Assembly (NCBI RefSeq): GCF_016405905.1
Contig: NZ_JAEFCB010000027.1
Location: 1 to 64,000 of the forward strand
Length of the DNA: 64,000 bases
Direction: 5' to 3'
Source of the DNA: Variovorax sp. IB41
GTDB lineage: Bacteria > Pseudomonadota > Gammaproteobacteria > Burkholderiales > Burkholderiaceae_C
In this document: one piece after another, positions 20,095-28,978 of the stretch
How the letters are laid out: every line of letters starts with the position of its first letter
Numbering within the stretch: the first letter of the stretch is position 1
Notes under the pieces: generated by a model
What the model was told of the DNA's origin: nothing
The model's input: only the letters and a program-made list of their open reading frames with translations
Database searches by the model: none
Made by a program: the position numbers and the translations under genes

Positions 20095-21636
20095 ATGAAA
20101 AAACTGCTTGTCTCTCTTGCGCTCGGCTTGAGCGTTCTCGCCGCCGGCACGACCGGCTTTGCGCAAACTCCCGCCGCACCTGCTGAAGCGCCCGCCGCAT
20201 CGGCGCCTGCTGCAGCAGCGCCCGCGGCCGCCCCGGCTGCTGCTGCGCCCGCTGCTGCTGCAGCAGCACCCGCTGCCGCTGAAGCCGCACCCGCCGCAGC
20301 GCCCGCGCCGTCCTTCAACAAGGGCGACACCAGCTGGATGATGCTGTCCACGCTGCTCGTGATCATGATGACCATCCCGGGCCTGGCCCTGTTCTACGGC
20401 GGCCTCGTGCGCAGCAAGAACATGCTGTCGGTGCTGATGCAGGTGATGGTCACCTTCTCGCTGATCGTGGTGCTGTGGCTCATCTATGGCTACAGCCTCG
20501 CGTTCACCGAGGGGAACGCCTTCTTCGGCGGATTCGACCGGCTCTTCATGAAGGGGATCTTCGATCCGGCCACCGGCGTCTTCGCACCCGGCGCGACCTT
20601 CAGCAAGGGCGTCTACATCCCCGAGCTGCTGTTCGCCGCCTTCCAGGCCACGTTCGCCGGCATCACCTGCTGCCTGATCGTGGGTGCCTTCGCCGAGCGC
20701 GCCAAGTTCTCGGCCGTGCTGCTGTTCATGGTGATCTGGTTCACCTTCAGCTACGCACCGCTGGCCCACATGGTCTGGTTCTGGATGGGCCCGGACGCCT
20801 ACACCGCCGCCAACGTGGTGGACGCCAACAACGCCAAGGCCGGCCTGATCTGGCAGTGGGGCGCGCTGGACTTCGCAGGCGGCACCGTGGTGCACATCAA
20901 CGCAGCCGTCGCCGGCCTCGTGGGTGCCTTCGTGATCGGCAAGCGCGTCGGTTACGGCAAGGAAGCCTTCACGCCGCACTCGCTCACGCTCACCATGGTC
21001 GGCGCCTCGCTGCTGTGGGTCGGCTGGTTCGGCTTCAACGCAGGCTCGGCCCTGGAAGCGGGCACCAGCGCCGTGCTCGCCTTCATGAACACCTTCTCGG
21101 CCACCGCCGCCGCCGTGCTCGCATGGTGCATCGGTGAAGCGCTGATGCGCGGCAAGGCCTCGATGCTGGGTGCCGCCTCGGGTGCCGTTGCAGGCCTCGT
21201 GGCCATCACCCCGGCCGCCGGCAACGTCGGCCTGATGGGCGCCCTCGTGATCGGTTTCATCGCCGGCTTCGCCTGCCTCTGGGGCGTCAACGGTCTCAAG
21301 AAGCTGCTCGGCGCGGACGACTCGCTGGACGTGTTCGGCGTGCACGGTGTCGGCGGCATCGTCGGCGCGCTGCTCACCGGCGTGTTCAACACCCAGGCGC
21401 TCGGCGGCCCCGGCCTCGTGGGCGACTGGGTCACGGCCAGCGTCGTGTCCAACGGCATCGGTGCCCAGGTCTGGATCCAGCTGAAGGGCGTGCTGCTGAC
21501 CATCGTCTGGTCCGGTGTGGTGGCCTTCATCGCCTTCAAGATCGCCGACCTCACCATCGGCCTGCGTGTGTCGGAAGAAGAAGAGCGCGAAGGCCTCGAC
21601 ATCTCCGCCCACGGCGAAACTGCATACAACCGTTGA
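20095..21636 (+). CDS. amtB: Ammonium transporter AmtB
   Basis: A 513-residue ammonium channel. A cleavable signal peptide (residues 1-23, ending GFAQ) is followed by an unusually Ala/Pro-rich exported segment (about 24-70). The Amt core of about 11 helices starts at NKGDTSWMMLSTLLV. The Amt signature DFAGGTVVHINAAVAGLVGA contains the first pore His, and DVFGVHGVGGIVG contains the second. It conducts NH3/NH4+ across the inner membrane and is gated by GlnK. ATG 20095 was chosen for the signal peptide and the gap to glnK. The operon ends at the terminator near 21750. Confidence 0.95.
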   Translation: MKKLLVSLALGLSVLAAGTTGFAQTPAAPAEAPAASAPAAAAPAAAPAAAAPAAAAAAPAAAEAAPAAAPAPSFNKGDTSWMMLSTLLVIMMTIPGLALFYGGLVRSKNMLSVLMQVMVTFSLIVVLWLIYGYSLAFTEGNAFFGGFDRLFMKGIFDPATGVFAPGATFSKGVYIPELLFAAFQATFAGITCCLIVGAFAERAKFSAVLLFMVIWFTFSYAPLAHMVWFWMGPDAYTAANVVDANNAKAGLIWQWGALDFAGGTVVHINAAVAGLVGAFVIGKRVGYGKEAFTPHSLTLTMVGASLLWVGWFGFNAGSALEAGTSAVLAFMNTFSATAAAVLAWCIGEALMRGKASMLGAASGAVAGLVAITPAAGNVGLMGALVIGFIAGFACLWGVNGLKKLLGADDSLDVFGVHGVGGIVGALLTGVFNTQALGGPGLVGDWVTASVVSNGIGAQVWIQLKGVLLTIVWSGVVAFIAFKIADLTIGLRVSEEEEREGLDISAHGETAYNR

Positions 21637-21749
21637 TTCCCCACGGGGACGCCCTTCGGGGCTCCCCGGCCGGATGACCACCATCCTCTTTTTTCACAAG
21701 AACAATTCTTCGTAACGAGTTTTTCAAGCGAGGTCTCCTTTGGATGTTC

Positions 21750-21786
21750 AGCCCGCGAGCGCTCCGGCGCCAGCGGGCTTTTTTTT
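21750..21786 (+). terminator. Rho-independent terminator of torF-glnK-amtB
   Basis: Stem AGCCCGC (21750-21756) and GCGGGCT (21773-21779) with a 16-nt GC-rich loop, then T to 21786. It is 113 bp after the amtB stop and 40 bp before the next gene. The intervening stretch also has a smaller CCCC/GGGG hairpin. Confidence 0.85.
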
Positions 21787-21825
21787 GCCCGTCGCCGCCA
21801 TCGCGAGGGGCACAATCGCCACACC

Positions 21826-22758
21826 ATGTGGACCTCCCTCGAAGACAGCCTCTGCGCGCTCGGCGAATCGCCGTTCTGGCACCCTGAAGAACGCGCCCTC
21901 TACTGGATCGACATCCCCGGCCGCGCCGTGTTGCGAACGCGCGGCGAGATCGGAACGCCATCCGCCACCGTCGAGCGATGGGCCCTGTCCACCGAGCCCG
22001 GCTGCATGGCGCCGGCCCGAAGCGGCGGCCTCGTGATCGCGCTGCGCGACGGCATCTACCGCGCGCGCGAATGGGGCGGCGAGCTGGTCGCGATGGCGCG
22101 CGTGGAACACGACGTGCGCACCATGCGCTTCAACGACGGCAAGTGCGATCCGCTCGGCCGGTTCTGGGGCGGCTCGCTCAACGAGGCGAAAGACCGCGCC
22201 AACGCCGCGCTCTATTGCTTCGATGCGCGCCCCGGCACCGATATCTCGCCCACGCTCTCGCAGATGGCCAACGAGTCCACCACCGCCAACGGCCTCGCGT
22301 TCTCCCCCGATGCGCGCACCCTGTACTGGGCCGACACCGCCGCGCACGTGGTCTGCGCATGGGACTGGGACGCCGAGGCCAACGCGCTCTCGCACGCCCG
22401 CGTGTTCCACCAGTTCGACGCCAAGCCCGAAGGCTGGACACCCGATTCGTCCGTTCGCTACGAAGGCCGCCCCGATGGTGCGACGGTCGATGCAGAAGGG
22501 CACTACTGGGTCGCGATGTTCGAAGGCGCGCAGCTGTTGCGCTTCGCGCCGTCCGGTGACATCGTGGCATCGGTGCCTGTGCCCGTGCAATGCCCGACGA
22601 TGCCGTGCTTCGGCGGCGATGACCTCAAGACGCTCTTCGTCACGAGCGGCCGCAAAGGGCGTCCCGCCGCGGAGATCGAACGGCTGCCGGCATCGGGCAC
22701 GGTGATCTCGATGCGCGTCGATACGCCAGGCTTGCCTGTCAATTTCTTCGAGGACTGA
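21826..22758 (+). CDS. SMP-30/gluconolactonase-family lactonase
   Basis: A 310-residue six-bladed propeller of the SMP-30/regucalcin family. Family motifs: the metal Glu in LGESPFWHPEERALYWIDI near residue 13, MRFNDGKCDPLGRFWGG near 100 with the Asn/Asp ligands, and NGLAFSPDARTLYWADT near 155. Such enzymes hydrolyse sugar lactones (gluconolactone, arabinono- or xylonolactone) in the cytoplasm. The exact substrate cannot be read from sequence, and no sugar dehydrogenase lies beside it. The ATG is the first in frame after the amtB terminator. Confidence 0.88.
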   Translation: MWTSLEDSLCALGESPFWHPEERALYWIDIPGRAVLRTRGEIGTPSATVERWALSTEPGCMAPARSGGLVIALRDGIYRAREWGGELVAMARVEHDVRTMRFNDGKCDPLGRFWGGSLNEAKDRANAALYCFDARPGTDISPTLSQMANESTTANGLAFSPDARTLYWADTAAHVVCAWDWDAEANALSHARVFHQFDAKPEGWTPDSSVRYEGRPDGATVDAEGHYWVAMFEGAQLLRFAPSGDIVASVPVPVQCPTMPCFGGDDLKTLFVTSGRKGRPAAEIERLPASGTVISMRVDTPGLPVNFFED

Positions 22759-22780
22759 AGTGGGGCGTTCAGGGCGCGAT

Positions 22781-22866
22781 CACGCCGACGGGGTGCCTTG
22801 CTCCGCGAATGTCCCCCGCCTTCGGCTCCTCCTTGATTTCGCTGCGCAAGGCACCCCATCGGCGTG
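22781..22866. repeat. Intergenic repeat element, copy A, with 21-bp terminal inverted repeats
   Basis: An 86-bp element bounded by a 21-bp inverted repeat (22781-22801 against 22846-22866) with one mismatch. Its 44-nt core (22802-22845) reappears inverted at 22943-22988. It is non-coding and lies between the lactonase and LysR genes. Confidence 0.85.
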
Positions 22867-22930
22867 CTCGTTTTCCAGTGCAGTCGCTGATCGGCCAGCA
22901 CCACGACAGCGCTCGGCGTGCGCAGGGCAT

Positions 22931-23000
22931 CGGGTGCTCCCCGCAGCGAAATCAAGGAGGAGGCCGCAGGCCGGGGGACATTCGCGGAGGGGAGTACCCG
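22931..23000. repeat. Intergenic repeat element, copy B, inverted relative to copy A
   Basis: The core at 22943-22988 is the near-exact reverse complement of copy A's core (a few substitutions and a 2-nt length difference); its GGGT/ACCC ends are less perfect than in copy A. The two copies can form a long stem with about 97 nt between them. Confidence 0.82.
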
Positions 23001-23045
23001 GTGGCCTGTGCACGCGCCCTGAACAAGAGGCCCGAGCGTAGACCC

Positions 23046-23927
23046 ATGGTCCTTCAACACATCCCACCCATTCAGTGCCTGCTCACCTTCGAGGCCGTGG
23101 CGCGTTTGCGAAACGCAAGCCGCGCAGCCGATGAACTGTGCGTCACCCCCAGCGCCGTGAGCCACCGCATCCGCCAACTCGAAGCGCACGTCGGCTTCAA
23201 GCTCTTCGGCCGCAGCGACTTCAGCCTGACGGCCGACGGCGCCGCCTATCTTGCGAACGTGCGCACCGGCCTCGCCGCATTGCAGGCCACGCCGCTCGCG
23301 AACGCCGCACCGCGCGCCACGCGCCTGCGCATTGCCGTCACACCCACCTTCAGCCGCCAGTTCCTGATGCCCAGGCTCGAGCTGTTCCGCAACATCTATC
23401 CGGACATCGAACTCGTGCTGCAGGTGTCGATCCCGCTGCTCGACGTGACGGCCGAGCAGGCCGATCTTGAAGTGCGCTACGGCACCGGCGCGTATGCCGA
23501 CTGCGAGCACCGCCTGCTGCTCGAAGAAGAAGTGGTGCCCGCCTGCAGCCCGAGCTACCTCAACGAGTTCGGCCCGTTCGATGGCTTTCGCACCGCGGCC
23601 GAGATCGCGAGCGCGCGGCTCATCCGCAGTCCGCTCGAACCTTGGGGCACGTGGTTCGCGCACTGCGGCATCGACCAGCCCGAGCCGCACGTCGGCTCGC
23701 AGTTCAATGACCTGGGGCTCGTCTACGACGCGGCCGCGAGCGGCTTCGGCGTGGCGCTGGTGCGCCAGAAGATGGGCGCCGCGTGGTTTGAATCGGGGCG
23801 GCTCGTGGCGCTGTCCGACCGGGCCGTGCCGTCGCCGCACCGGCACACCATCTGCTGGCAGCCCGGCACGCTGGAGCGCTGGGAGTGCGCGGCCTTCGTC
23901 GACTGGCTCGCGCAGAGCCTGCGCTGA
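23046..23927 (+). CDS. LysR-family regulator (GcvA-like)
   Basis: A 293-residue LysR-type regulator. The winged helix-turn-helix is at residues 6-65 (LLTFEAVARLRNASRAADEL, then VTPSAVSHRIRQLE), and the periplasmic-binding-like effector domain starts near 90 (LRIAVTPTFSRQFLMPRL). The SRAADELCVTPSAVSHRIRQ pattern is typical of the GcvA subgroup. It is transcribed in the same direction as glcDEF and ends 132 bp before glcD, so it may activate glycolate oxidase genes; this is inference. The start ATG follows directly after the repeat pair. Confidence 0.88.
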   Translation: MVLQHIPPIQCLLTFEAVARLRNASRAADELCVTPSAVSHRIRQLEAHVGFKLFGRSDFSLTADGAAYLANVRTGLAALQATPLANAAPRATRLRIAVTPTFSRQFLMPRLELFRNIYPDIELVLQVSIPLLDVTAEQADLEVRYGTGAYADCEHRLLLEEEVVPACSPSYLNEFGPFDGFRTAAEIASARLIRSPLEPWGTWFAHCGIDQPEPHVGSQFNDLGLVYDAAASGFGVALVRQKMGAAWFESGRLVALSDRAVPSPHRHTICWQPGTLERWECAAFVDWLAQSLR

Positions 23928-24059
23928 CCAGCCCGGCTCGCCGGCGAAGTTCTCTCAAGCGCCGCGCGAAAAAGCTTCAACCCGGCGCCGCCGCATTTCC
24001 GTAGAGTGCGGTACACCACGAGACATCCCGCCAGAACAAGAGAAAGACGAGGCCGCCGC

Positions 24060-25562
24060 ATGAATGCGCCGCTCACCGCCGTCCAGCACGGCTCGCTACA
24101 GAAAACGGAGCGCCAGTCGCAGGTCGTGCGCGCGCTGCAGGCGCACCTGCCCGCGCATGCGCTGATCTGGCACGCCGAGGACACCACGCCCTACGAGTGC
24201 GACGGCCTCACCGCCTACCGGCAGCGGCCGCTCGTCGTGGCGTTGCCCGAGACCGAGGCGCAGGTCGCGGCCGTGCTCAAGACCTGCCACCAGTTGGGCG
24301 TGCCCGTGGTGGCGCGCGGCGCGGGCACCGGGCTCTCGGGCGGCGCGATGCCGCATGCGCTGGGCGTGACGCTGTCGCTGGCCAAGTTCAACCGCATCCT
24401 GAAGATCGATCCGGTGAGCCGCACGGCGGTCGTGCAGTGCGGCGTGCGCAACCTCGCGATCAGCGAGGCGGCCGCGCCGTTCAACCTCTACTACGCCCCC
24501 GATCCCTCGAGCCAGATCGCCTGCACGATCGGCGGCAACGTGGCCGAGAACTCGGGCGGCGTGCATTGCCTGAAGTACGGCCTCACGCTGCACAACGTGC
24601 TGCGCGTGCGCGGTTTCACCGCAGAGGGCGAGGCGATCGAATTCGGCGGCGAGGCGCTCGATGCGCCGGGCCTGGACCTGCTCGCGCTGGTCATCGGCAG
24701 TGAGGGCATGCTGGCCGTGACCACCGAGGTCACCGTCAAGCTCGTGCCCAAGCCGCAGCTCGCGCGCTGCATCATGGCCAGTTTCGACGACGTGCGCAAA
24801 GCCGGCGATGCGGTCGCGGCGGTGATCGCGGCCGGCATCATTCCCGCGGGCCTGGAGATGATGGACAAGCCCATGACCGCCGCCGTCGAGGACTTCGTGC
24901 GCGCGGGCTACGACCTCGACGCGGCGGCGATCCTGCTGTGCGAATCCGACGGCACGCCCGAAGAGGTCGAAGAAGAAATCGGCCGCATGACCGCCGTGCT
25001 GCGCGGCTGCGGCGCCACCGCCATCGCGGTGAGCAACAGCGAAGACGAGCGCATGAAATTCTGGAGCGGCCGCAAGAACGCCTTTCCGGCGTCGGGCCGC
25101 ATCAGCCCCGACTACATGTGCCTGGATTCGACCATCCCGCGCAAGCGCCTGGCGGACATCCTGCTCGCGATCCAGGAGATGGAAAAGAAATACAACTTGC
25201 GCTGCTGCAACGTGTTCCACGCGGGCGACGGCAACCTGCACCCGCTGGTGCTGTTCGATGCGAACGACCCCGACGAGCTGCACCGCTGCGAGCTCTTCGG
25301 CGCCGACATCCTTGAGACCAGCGTCGCGATGGGCGGCACGGTGTCGGGCGAGCACGGCGTGGGCGTGGAGAAGCTCAACAGCATGTGCGTGCAGTTCACC
25401 GCCGGCGAGAACGAGCAGATGTTCGGCGTGAAGCGCGCGTTCGATCCGGCCGGGCTGCTCAATCCGGGCAAGGTGATTCCGACGCTGCAGCGCTGTGCCG
25501 AGTACGGCAAGCAGGTGGTGCGCGGCGGGCAGTTGCCGCATCCGGATCTGCCGCGCTTCTGA
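24060..25562 (+). CDS. glcD: Glycolate oxidase subunit GlcD (FAD-linked)
   Basis: A 500-residue FAD-binding PCMH oxidase. The FAD motif is VPVVARGAGTGLSGGAMP near residue 82, with GGNVAENSGG near 160. The C-terminal FAD-oxidase domain carries the HAGDGNLHPLVLFD and GGTVSGEHGVG histidines. GlcD with GlcE and GlcF forms the membrane-associated enzyme oxidising glycolate (or lactate) to glyoxylate and passing electrons to the quinone pool. The start is ATG 24060 with a GAGG upstream. It is 27 bp from glcE. Confidence 0.94.
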   Translation: MNAPLTAVQHGSLQKTERQSQVVRALQAHLPAHALIWHAEDTTPYECDGLTAYRQRPLVVALPETEAQVAAVLKTCHQLGVPVVARGAGTGLSGGAMPHALGVTLSLAKFNRILKIDPVSRTAVVQCGVRNLAISEAAAPFNLYYAPDPSSQIACTIGGNVAENSGGVHCLKYGLTLHNVLRVRGFTAEGEAIEFGGEALDAPGLDLLALVIGSEGMLAVTTEVTVKLVPKPQLARCIMASFDDVRKAGDAVAAVIAAGIIPAGLEMMDKPMTAAVEDFVRAGYDLDAAAILLCESDGTPEEVEEEIGRMTAVLRGCGATAIAVSNSEDERMKFWSGRKNAFPASGRISPDYMCLDSTIPRKRLADILLAIQEMEKKYNLRCCNVFHAGDGNLHPLVLFDANDPDELHRCELFGADILETSVAMGGTVSGEHGVGVEKLNSMCVQFTAGENEQMFGVKRAFDPAGLLNPGKVIPTLQRCAEYGKQVVRGGQLPHPDLPRF

Positions 25563-25589
25563 GAACGACGAGAACAAAAAAAAGAGACC

Positions 25590-26684
25590 ATGGATTCAGC
25601 TCTCAAACAGATCGTCGAGCGCATTCGCGCCGCGGCGGCCGATGCCGCGCCGCTTTGCATTCGCGGCGGCGGCACCAAGGATTTCTACGGCGAGGCGCTG
25701 CAAGGCGACATCCTCGACACCACCGCGCTCACAGGCATCACGAGCTACGAGCCGAGCGAGCTCGTCGTCACCGTGCGCGCCGGCACGCCGCTCGCCGAAC
25801 TCGAAGCCGCGCTGGCAGAGAAGGGGCAGTGCCTGCCCTTCGAGCCGCCGCACTTCGGCAGCAGCGGCGGCACGGTGGGCGGCATGGTCGCCGCAGGCTT
25901 GAGCGGCCCCGCGCGCGCCAGCGTGGGTGCGGTGCGCGACTACGTGCTCGGCGCCACGCTCGTCAACGGCCGCGCAGAAGTGCTGAGCTTCGGCGGACAG
26001 GTGATGAAGAACGTCGCGGGCTACGACGTCTCGCGCGTGCTCGCCGGCTCGCTCGGCACGCTCGGTTTGATCGCCGAGGTGAGCCTCAAGGTGCTGCCCG
26101 TCGCGCCCGCCGAGGCCACGCTCGAATTCGCCTGCGGCCAGGCCGATGCGCTGCGGCTGCTCAACGAATGGGGCGGCCGGCCGCTGCCGCTGAATGCGAG
26201 CTGCTGGTTCGAGAACGTCGGTACGGGCACGCTCTACCTTCGGCTGCGCGGCGCGGTCGCGGCCGTGGAAGCGGCATGCACGCACCTCGGCGGCGAGCGC
26301 AAGGACAACGCACGCGCCGCCGCCGATTGGCAGGCGCTGCGCGATCAGCAGTTGCCATGGTTCGATACGGCCAACGGGCCGCATGCACTCTGGCGCCTCT
26401 CGGTGCCGCAGACCGCGCCCGTGCTCGCCATCGATGGCATCGCGCCGCTGATCGAGTGGCACGGCGGACAGCGCTGGTACAAGGCGCCGCCAGATCGAGC
26501 CGCGCGCATCCGCGAGATCGCGCACACAGCGGGCGGACACGCCACGCTGTTCAGGACATCGGCCTCGGACGTCCCCCGCTTCGATGCGATGAGCGCCCCC
26601 ATCGCCCGCATCCACCGCGCGCTGATGCGCGAGTTCGACCCGCACCGCATCTTCAACCGCGGCCGGCTTTTCGCAGACGAATAA
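25590..26684 (+). CDS. glcE: Glycolate oxidase subunit GlcE (FAD-binding)
   Basis: A 364-residue short FAD/PCMH protein: CIRGGGTKDFYG near residue 25, LPFEPPHFGSSGGTVGGMVA near 80, and GQVMKNVAGYDVSRVLAGS near 133. It lacks the long C-terminal oxidase domain of GlcD, as is normal for GlcE. It is an obligatory partner in the GlcDEF complex. An A-rich leader with AAAAGAGACC precedes the ATG. The gap to glcF is 19 bp. Confidence 0.93.
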   Translation: MDSALKQIVERIRAAAADAAPLCIRGGGTKDFYGEALQGDILDTTALTGITSYEPSELVVTVRAGTPLAELEAALAEKGQCLPFEPPHFGSSGGTVGGMVAAGLSGPARASVGAVRDYVLGATLVNGRAEVLSFGGQVMKNVAGYDVSRVLAGSLGTLGLIAEVSLKVLPVAPAEATLEFACGQADALRLLNEWGGRPLPLNASCWFENVGTGTLYLRLRGAVAAVEAACTHLGGERKDNARAAADWQALRDQQLPWFDTANGPHALWRLSVPQTAPVLAIDGIAPLIEWHGGQRWYKAPPDRAARIREIAHTAGGHATLFRTSASDVPRFDAMSAPIARIHRALMREFDPHRIFNRGRLFADE

Positions 26685-26703
26685 AAAGAGACGACACCCC
26701 GCG

Positions 26704-27939
26704 ATGCAAACCGAACTCGCCCCCGAATTCCGCGACACCGACGAAGGCCGCGAGGCCGAAGCGATCCTGCGCAAGTGCGTTCACTGCGGCTTCTGCACGG
26801 CCACCTGCCCGACCTACCAGCTGCTGGGCGACGAGCTGGACGGCCCGCGCGGGCGCATCTACCTCATCAAGCAGGTGCTCGAAGGCAAGGCGCCGACGCG
26901 CAGCACGCAGCTGCACCTGGACCGGTGCCTGACCTGCCGCAACTGCGAGAGCACCTGCCCGAGCGGCGTGCAGTACGGCAACCTCGTGGACATCGGCCGC
27001 AAGATCGTCGATGAGAAGGTGCCGCGTCCCGCGCTGGAATCGGCCACGCGCTGGCTCTTGAAGGAAGGACTGCCGTCGCCGCTCTTCGGCCCCGCGATGA
27101 AGCTCGGGCAGTCGGTGCGCGGCCTCCTGCCCGATGCGCTCAAGGCCAAGGTGCCCGCCAAGCAGGAGGCCGGTGCATGGCCCACCGCCATGCATGCGCG
27201 CAAGGTGCTGATGCTCGCGGGCTGCGTGCAGCCCTCGATGATGCCCAACATCAACAGCGCCACCGCGCGCGTGCTCGATGCGGCGGGCATCCAGGTTGTG
27301 ATCGCGAAGGAGGCCGGCTGCTGCGGCGCGGTGAAGTTCCACCTCAACGACCAGGAGGGCGGCAAGGCGCAGATGCGCGCCAACATCGATGCGTGGTGGC
27401 CGCGAGTGGAGCGCAACGAGGTCGAGGCCATCGTGATGAACGCCTCGGGCTGCGGCGTCACCGTGCGCGAGTACGGTCACATCCTGCAGCACGATGCGGC
27501 CTACGCGGCGAAGGCGGCGCGCATCAGCGAACTGACGCGCGACCTGAGCGAGCTGCTGCCCGATCTCGTGCCGGCATTGAAGGCCCGCGTGCGCGCGCCC
27601 GAAGGCGTAATCGCCTACCACCCGCCCTGCACGCTGCAGCACGGCCAGAAGCTGCGCGGCGGCGTGGAGACGCACCTGCGGGCGCTCGGCTTCGACGTGC
27701 GCGTGGCCATGAACGAATCGCACCTGTGCTGCGGTTCGGCGGGCACGTATTCGGTGTTGCAGCCCGAACTGGCCTATCCGCTGCGCGACCGCAAGCTGGG
27801 GCACCTGAAGCAGCTGCAGCCCACCGTCATCGCCTCGGCCAACATCGGCTGCATCACGCACCTGCAAAGCGGCAGCGCAGAGACGCCGGTGCGGCACTGG
27901 GTGGAGCTGCTGGACGCCGCACTCGGCGCGCGAGGGTAG
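26704..27939 (+). CDS. glcF: Glycolate oxidase iron-sulfur subunit GlcF
   Basis: A 411-residue protein with two ferredoxin-type [4Fe-4S] motifs, CVHCGFCTATCP near residue 25 and CLTCRNCESTCP near 77. Two CCG domains follow (GCCGAVKFHL and CCGSAGTYSV), typical of heterodisulfide-reductase-like electron carriers. It passes electrons from the GlcD flavin to quinone. It is the last gene of glcDEF. No terminator was seen after it. Confidence 0.94.
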   Translation: MQTELAPEFRDTDEGREAEAILRKCVHCGFCTATCPTYQLLGDELDGPRGRIYLIKQVLEGKAPTRSTQLHLDRCLTCRNCESTCPSGVQYGNLVDIGRKIVDEKVPRPALESATRWLLKEGLPSPLFGPAMKLGQSVRGLLPDALKAKVPAKQEAGAWPTAMHARKVLMLAGCVQPSMMPNINSATARVLDAAGIQVVIAKEAGCCGAVKFHLNDQEGGKAQMRANIDAWWPRVERNEVEAIVMNASGCGVTVREYGHILQHDAAYAAKAARISELTRDLSELLPDLVPALKARVRAPEGVIAYHPPCTLQHGQKLRGGVETHLRALGFDVRVAMNESHLCCGSAGTYSVLQPELAYPLRDRKLGHLKQLQPTVIASANIGCITHLQSGSAETPVRHWVELLDAALGARG

Positions 27940-28035
27940 GGCCTGATCGCACAGCAGCGCAGGGCGCGGTCCGACTCGCGCGGCGGGCATCGGCGGCGCA
28001 TCATGGCGGCACCGAATCTGCAAGGAGCCTGTGCC

Positions 28036-28461
28036 ATGTCCCACGTTACCCAACTTCCGCTGCGACGCGTTCTGCTGGCCTGCGCTTGCGTGGCCGGTGC
28101 CATGGCGGCGCACGCCCAGTCCGCGATGCCCGCGTGGCAGGGCGCCGGCCCCACGCGCTACGTGTGCGGCGGCATCGGCTCCGACGAATCGAACGCCATG
28201 CGCGCGGCGATGAAGGAGCATCCGCTCTCGCTGCTGTTCGCGCGCGCCGACGGCGCCTACATGGCCAGCGTGGATGTCACGATCAAGGGCGGCGATGCCG
28301 GCTCGTCAGCCGCCATGGCCTTTCGCGCCGGCGGCCCGGTGTGCCTGATCGACATCCCCGACGGGCGCTACACCATCGATGTCACTACGCCCGGCGGGCA
28401 GGCCAAGAGCCAGGCGGTGACGGTGGGCGGCGGCGCGAAGACCGCCAGCTTCCGGTTCTGA
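28036..28461 (+). CDS. Small secreted protein of unknown function
   Basis: A 141-residue protein with a signal peptide (LLACACVAGAMAAHAQ, cleavage near residue 24). The C-terminal IPDGRYTIDVTTPGGQAKSQ resembles the beta-sandwich end of carboxypeptidase-regulatory or PEGA-like domains, and YVCGGIGSDESNAM is conserved-looking near the N-terminus of the mature protein. No catalytic motif is visible. AAGGAG at 28022 fixes the start at 28036. It is convergent with the glutathione peroxidase gene. Likely periplasmic. Confidence 0.75.
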   Translation: MSHVTQLPLRRVLLACACVAGAMAAHAQSAMPAWQGAGPTRYVCGGIGSDESNAMRAAMKEHPLSLLFARADGAYMASVDVTIKGGDAGSSAAMAFRAGGPVCLIDIPDGRYTIDVTTPGGQAKSQAVTVGGGAKTASFRF

Positions 28462-28477
28462 AGAGAGCCGTCGGCCT

Positions 28478-28966
28478 TCAGCCGGCCGCCAGCGCCGCCT
28501 CGACATCGCGCGTGAGCGAGGCGGGCGTATCGAGCGGCGCATAGCGCTTGAGTACCGTGCCGTCGCGCCCGACGAGGAACTTGGTGAAGTTCCACTTGAT
28601 GGCCGTCAGGCCCAGGAGGCCCGGCTTCTCCTTGGTGAGCCACTGGTAGAGCGGCGCGGCGTTGCTGCCGTTGACGTCGATCTTCTCCATCATCGGAAAA
28701 CTCACGCCGTAGTTCTTGGTGCAGAAGGCCCCGATTTCCTCGTTGGTGCCCGGGTCCTGCGCGCCGAACTGGTTCGAGGGAAAGCCCAGCACCGCGAGGC
28801 CCTGGCCGGCGTACTTCTCGTGCAGCGCCTCCAGCCCGGCGAACTGCGGCGTGAAGCCGCATTTGCTCGCGGTGTTGACGATCAGCAGCACCTTGCCCTT
28901 GAAGGCGGAGAGCTTCACCGGCTTGCCGTCGATCTGGTTGGCCTCGAAGTCGTAGACGCTGGTCAT
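28478..28966 (-). CDS. Glutathione peroxidase family protein
   Basis: A 162-residue thiol peroxidase of the GPx/BtuE type. The catalytic Cys is in LIVNTASKCGFTPQ near residue 36; the tetrad partners are in LGFPSNQFGAQ (Gln) and IKWNFTKFLV (Trp, Asn). Cys replaces selenocysteine, as usual in bacteria, so thioredoxin is the likely reductant. It reduces peroxides in the cytoplasm. It lies 12 bp after the DMT exporter gene and is probably its co-transcript. Confidence 0.93.
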   Translation of the reverse strand: MTSVYDFEANQIDGKPVKLSAFKGKVLLIVNTASKCGFTPQFAGLEALHEKYAGQGLAVLGFPSNQFGAQDPGTNEEIGAFCTKNYGVSFPMMEKIDVNGSNAAPLYQWLTKEKPGLLGLTAIKWNFTKFLVGRDGTVLKRYAPLDTPASLTRDVEAALAAG

Positions 28967-28978
28967 GATGGGTGTTCC

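Noticed and set aside
20190-20310. Ala/Pro-rich stretch of AmtB as a repeat element or frameshift
   Set aside because: Encoded in frame after a clear signal peptide and seen commonly in betaproteobacterial AmtB; no exact DNA repeat unit.
24096-25577. 493-residue minus-strand frame across glcD
   Set aside because: His/Gln/Leu-rich shadow of the glcD gene with no recognisable domain.
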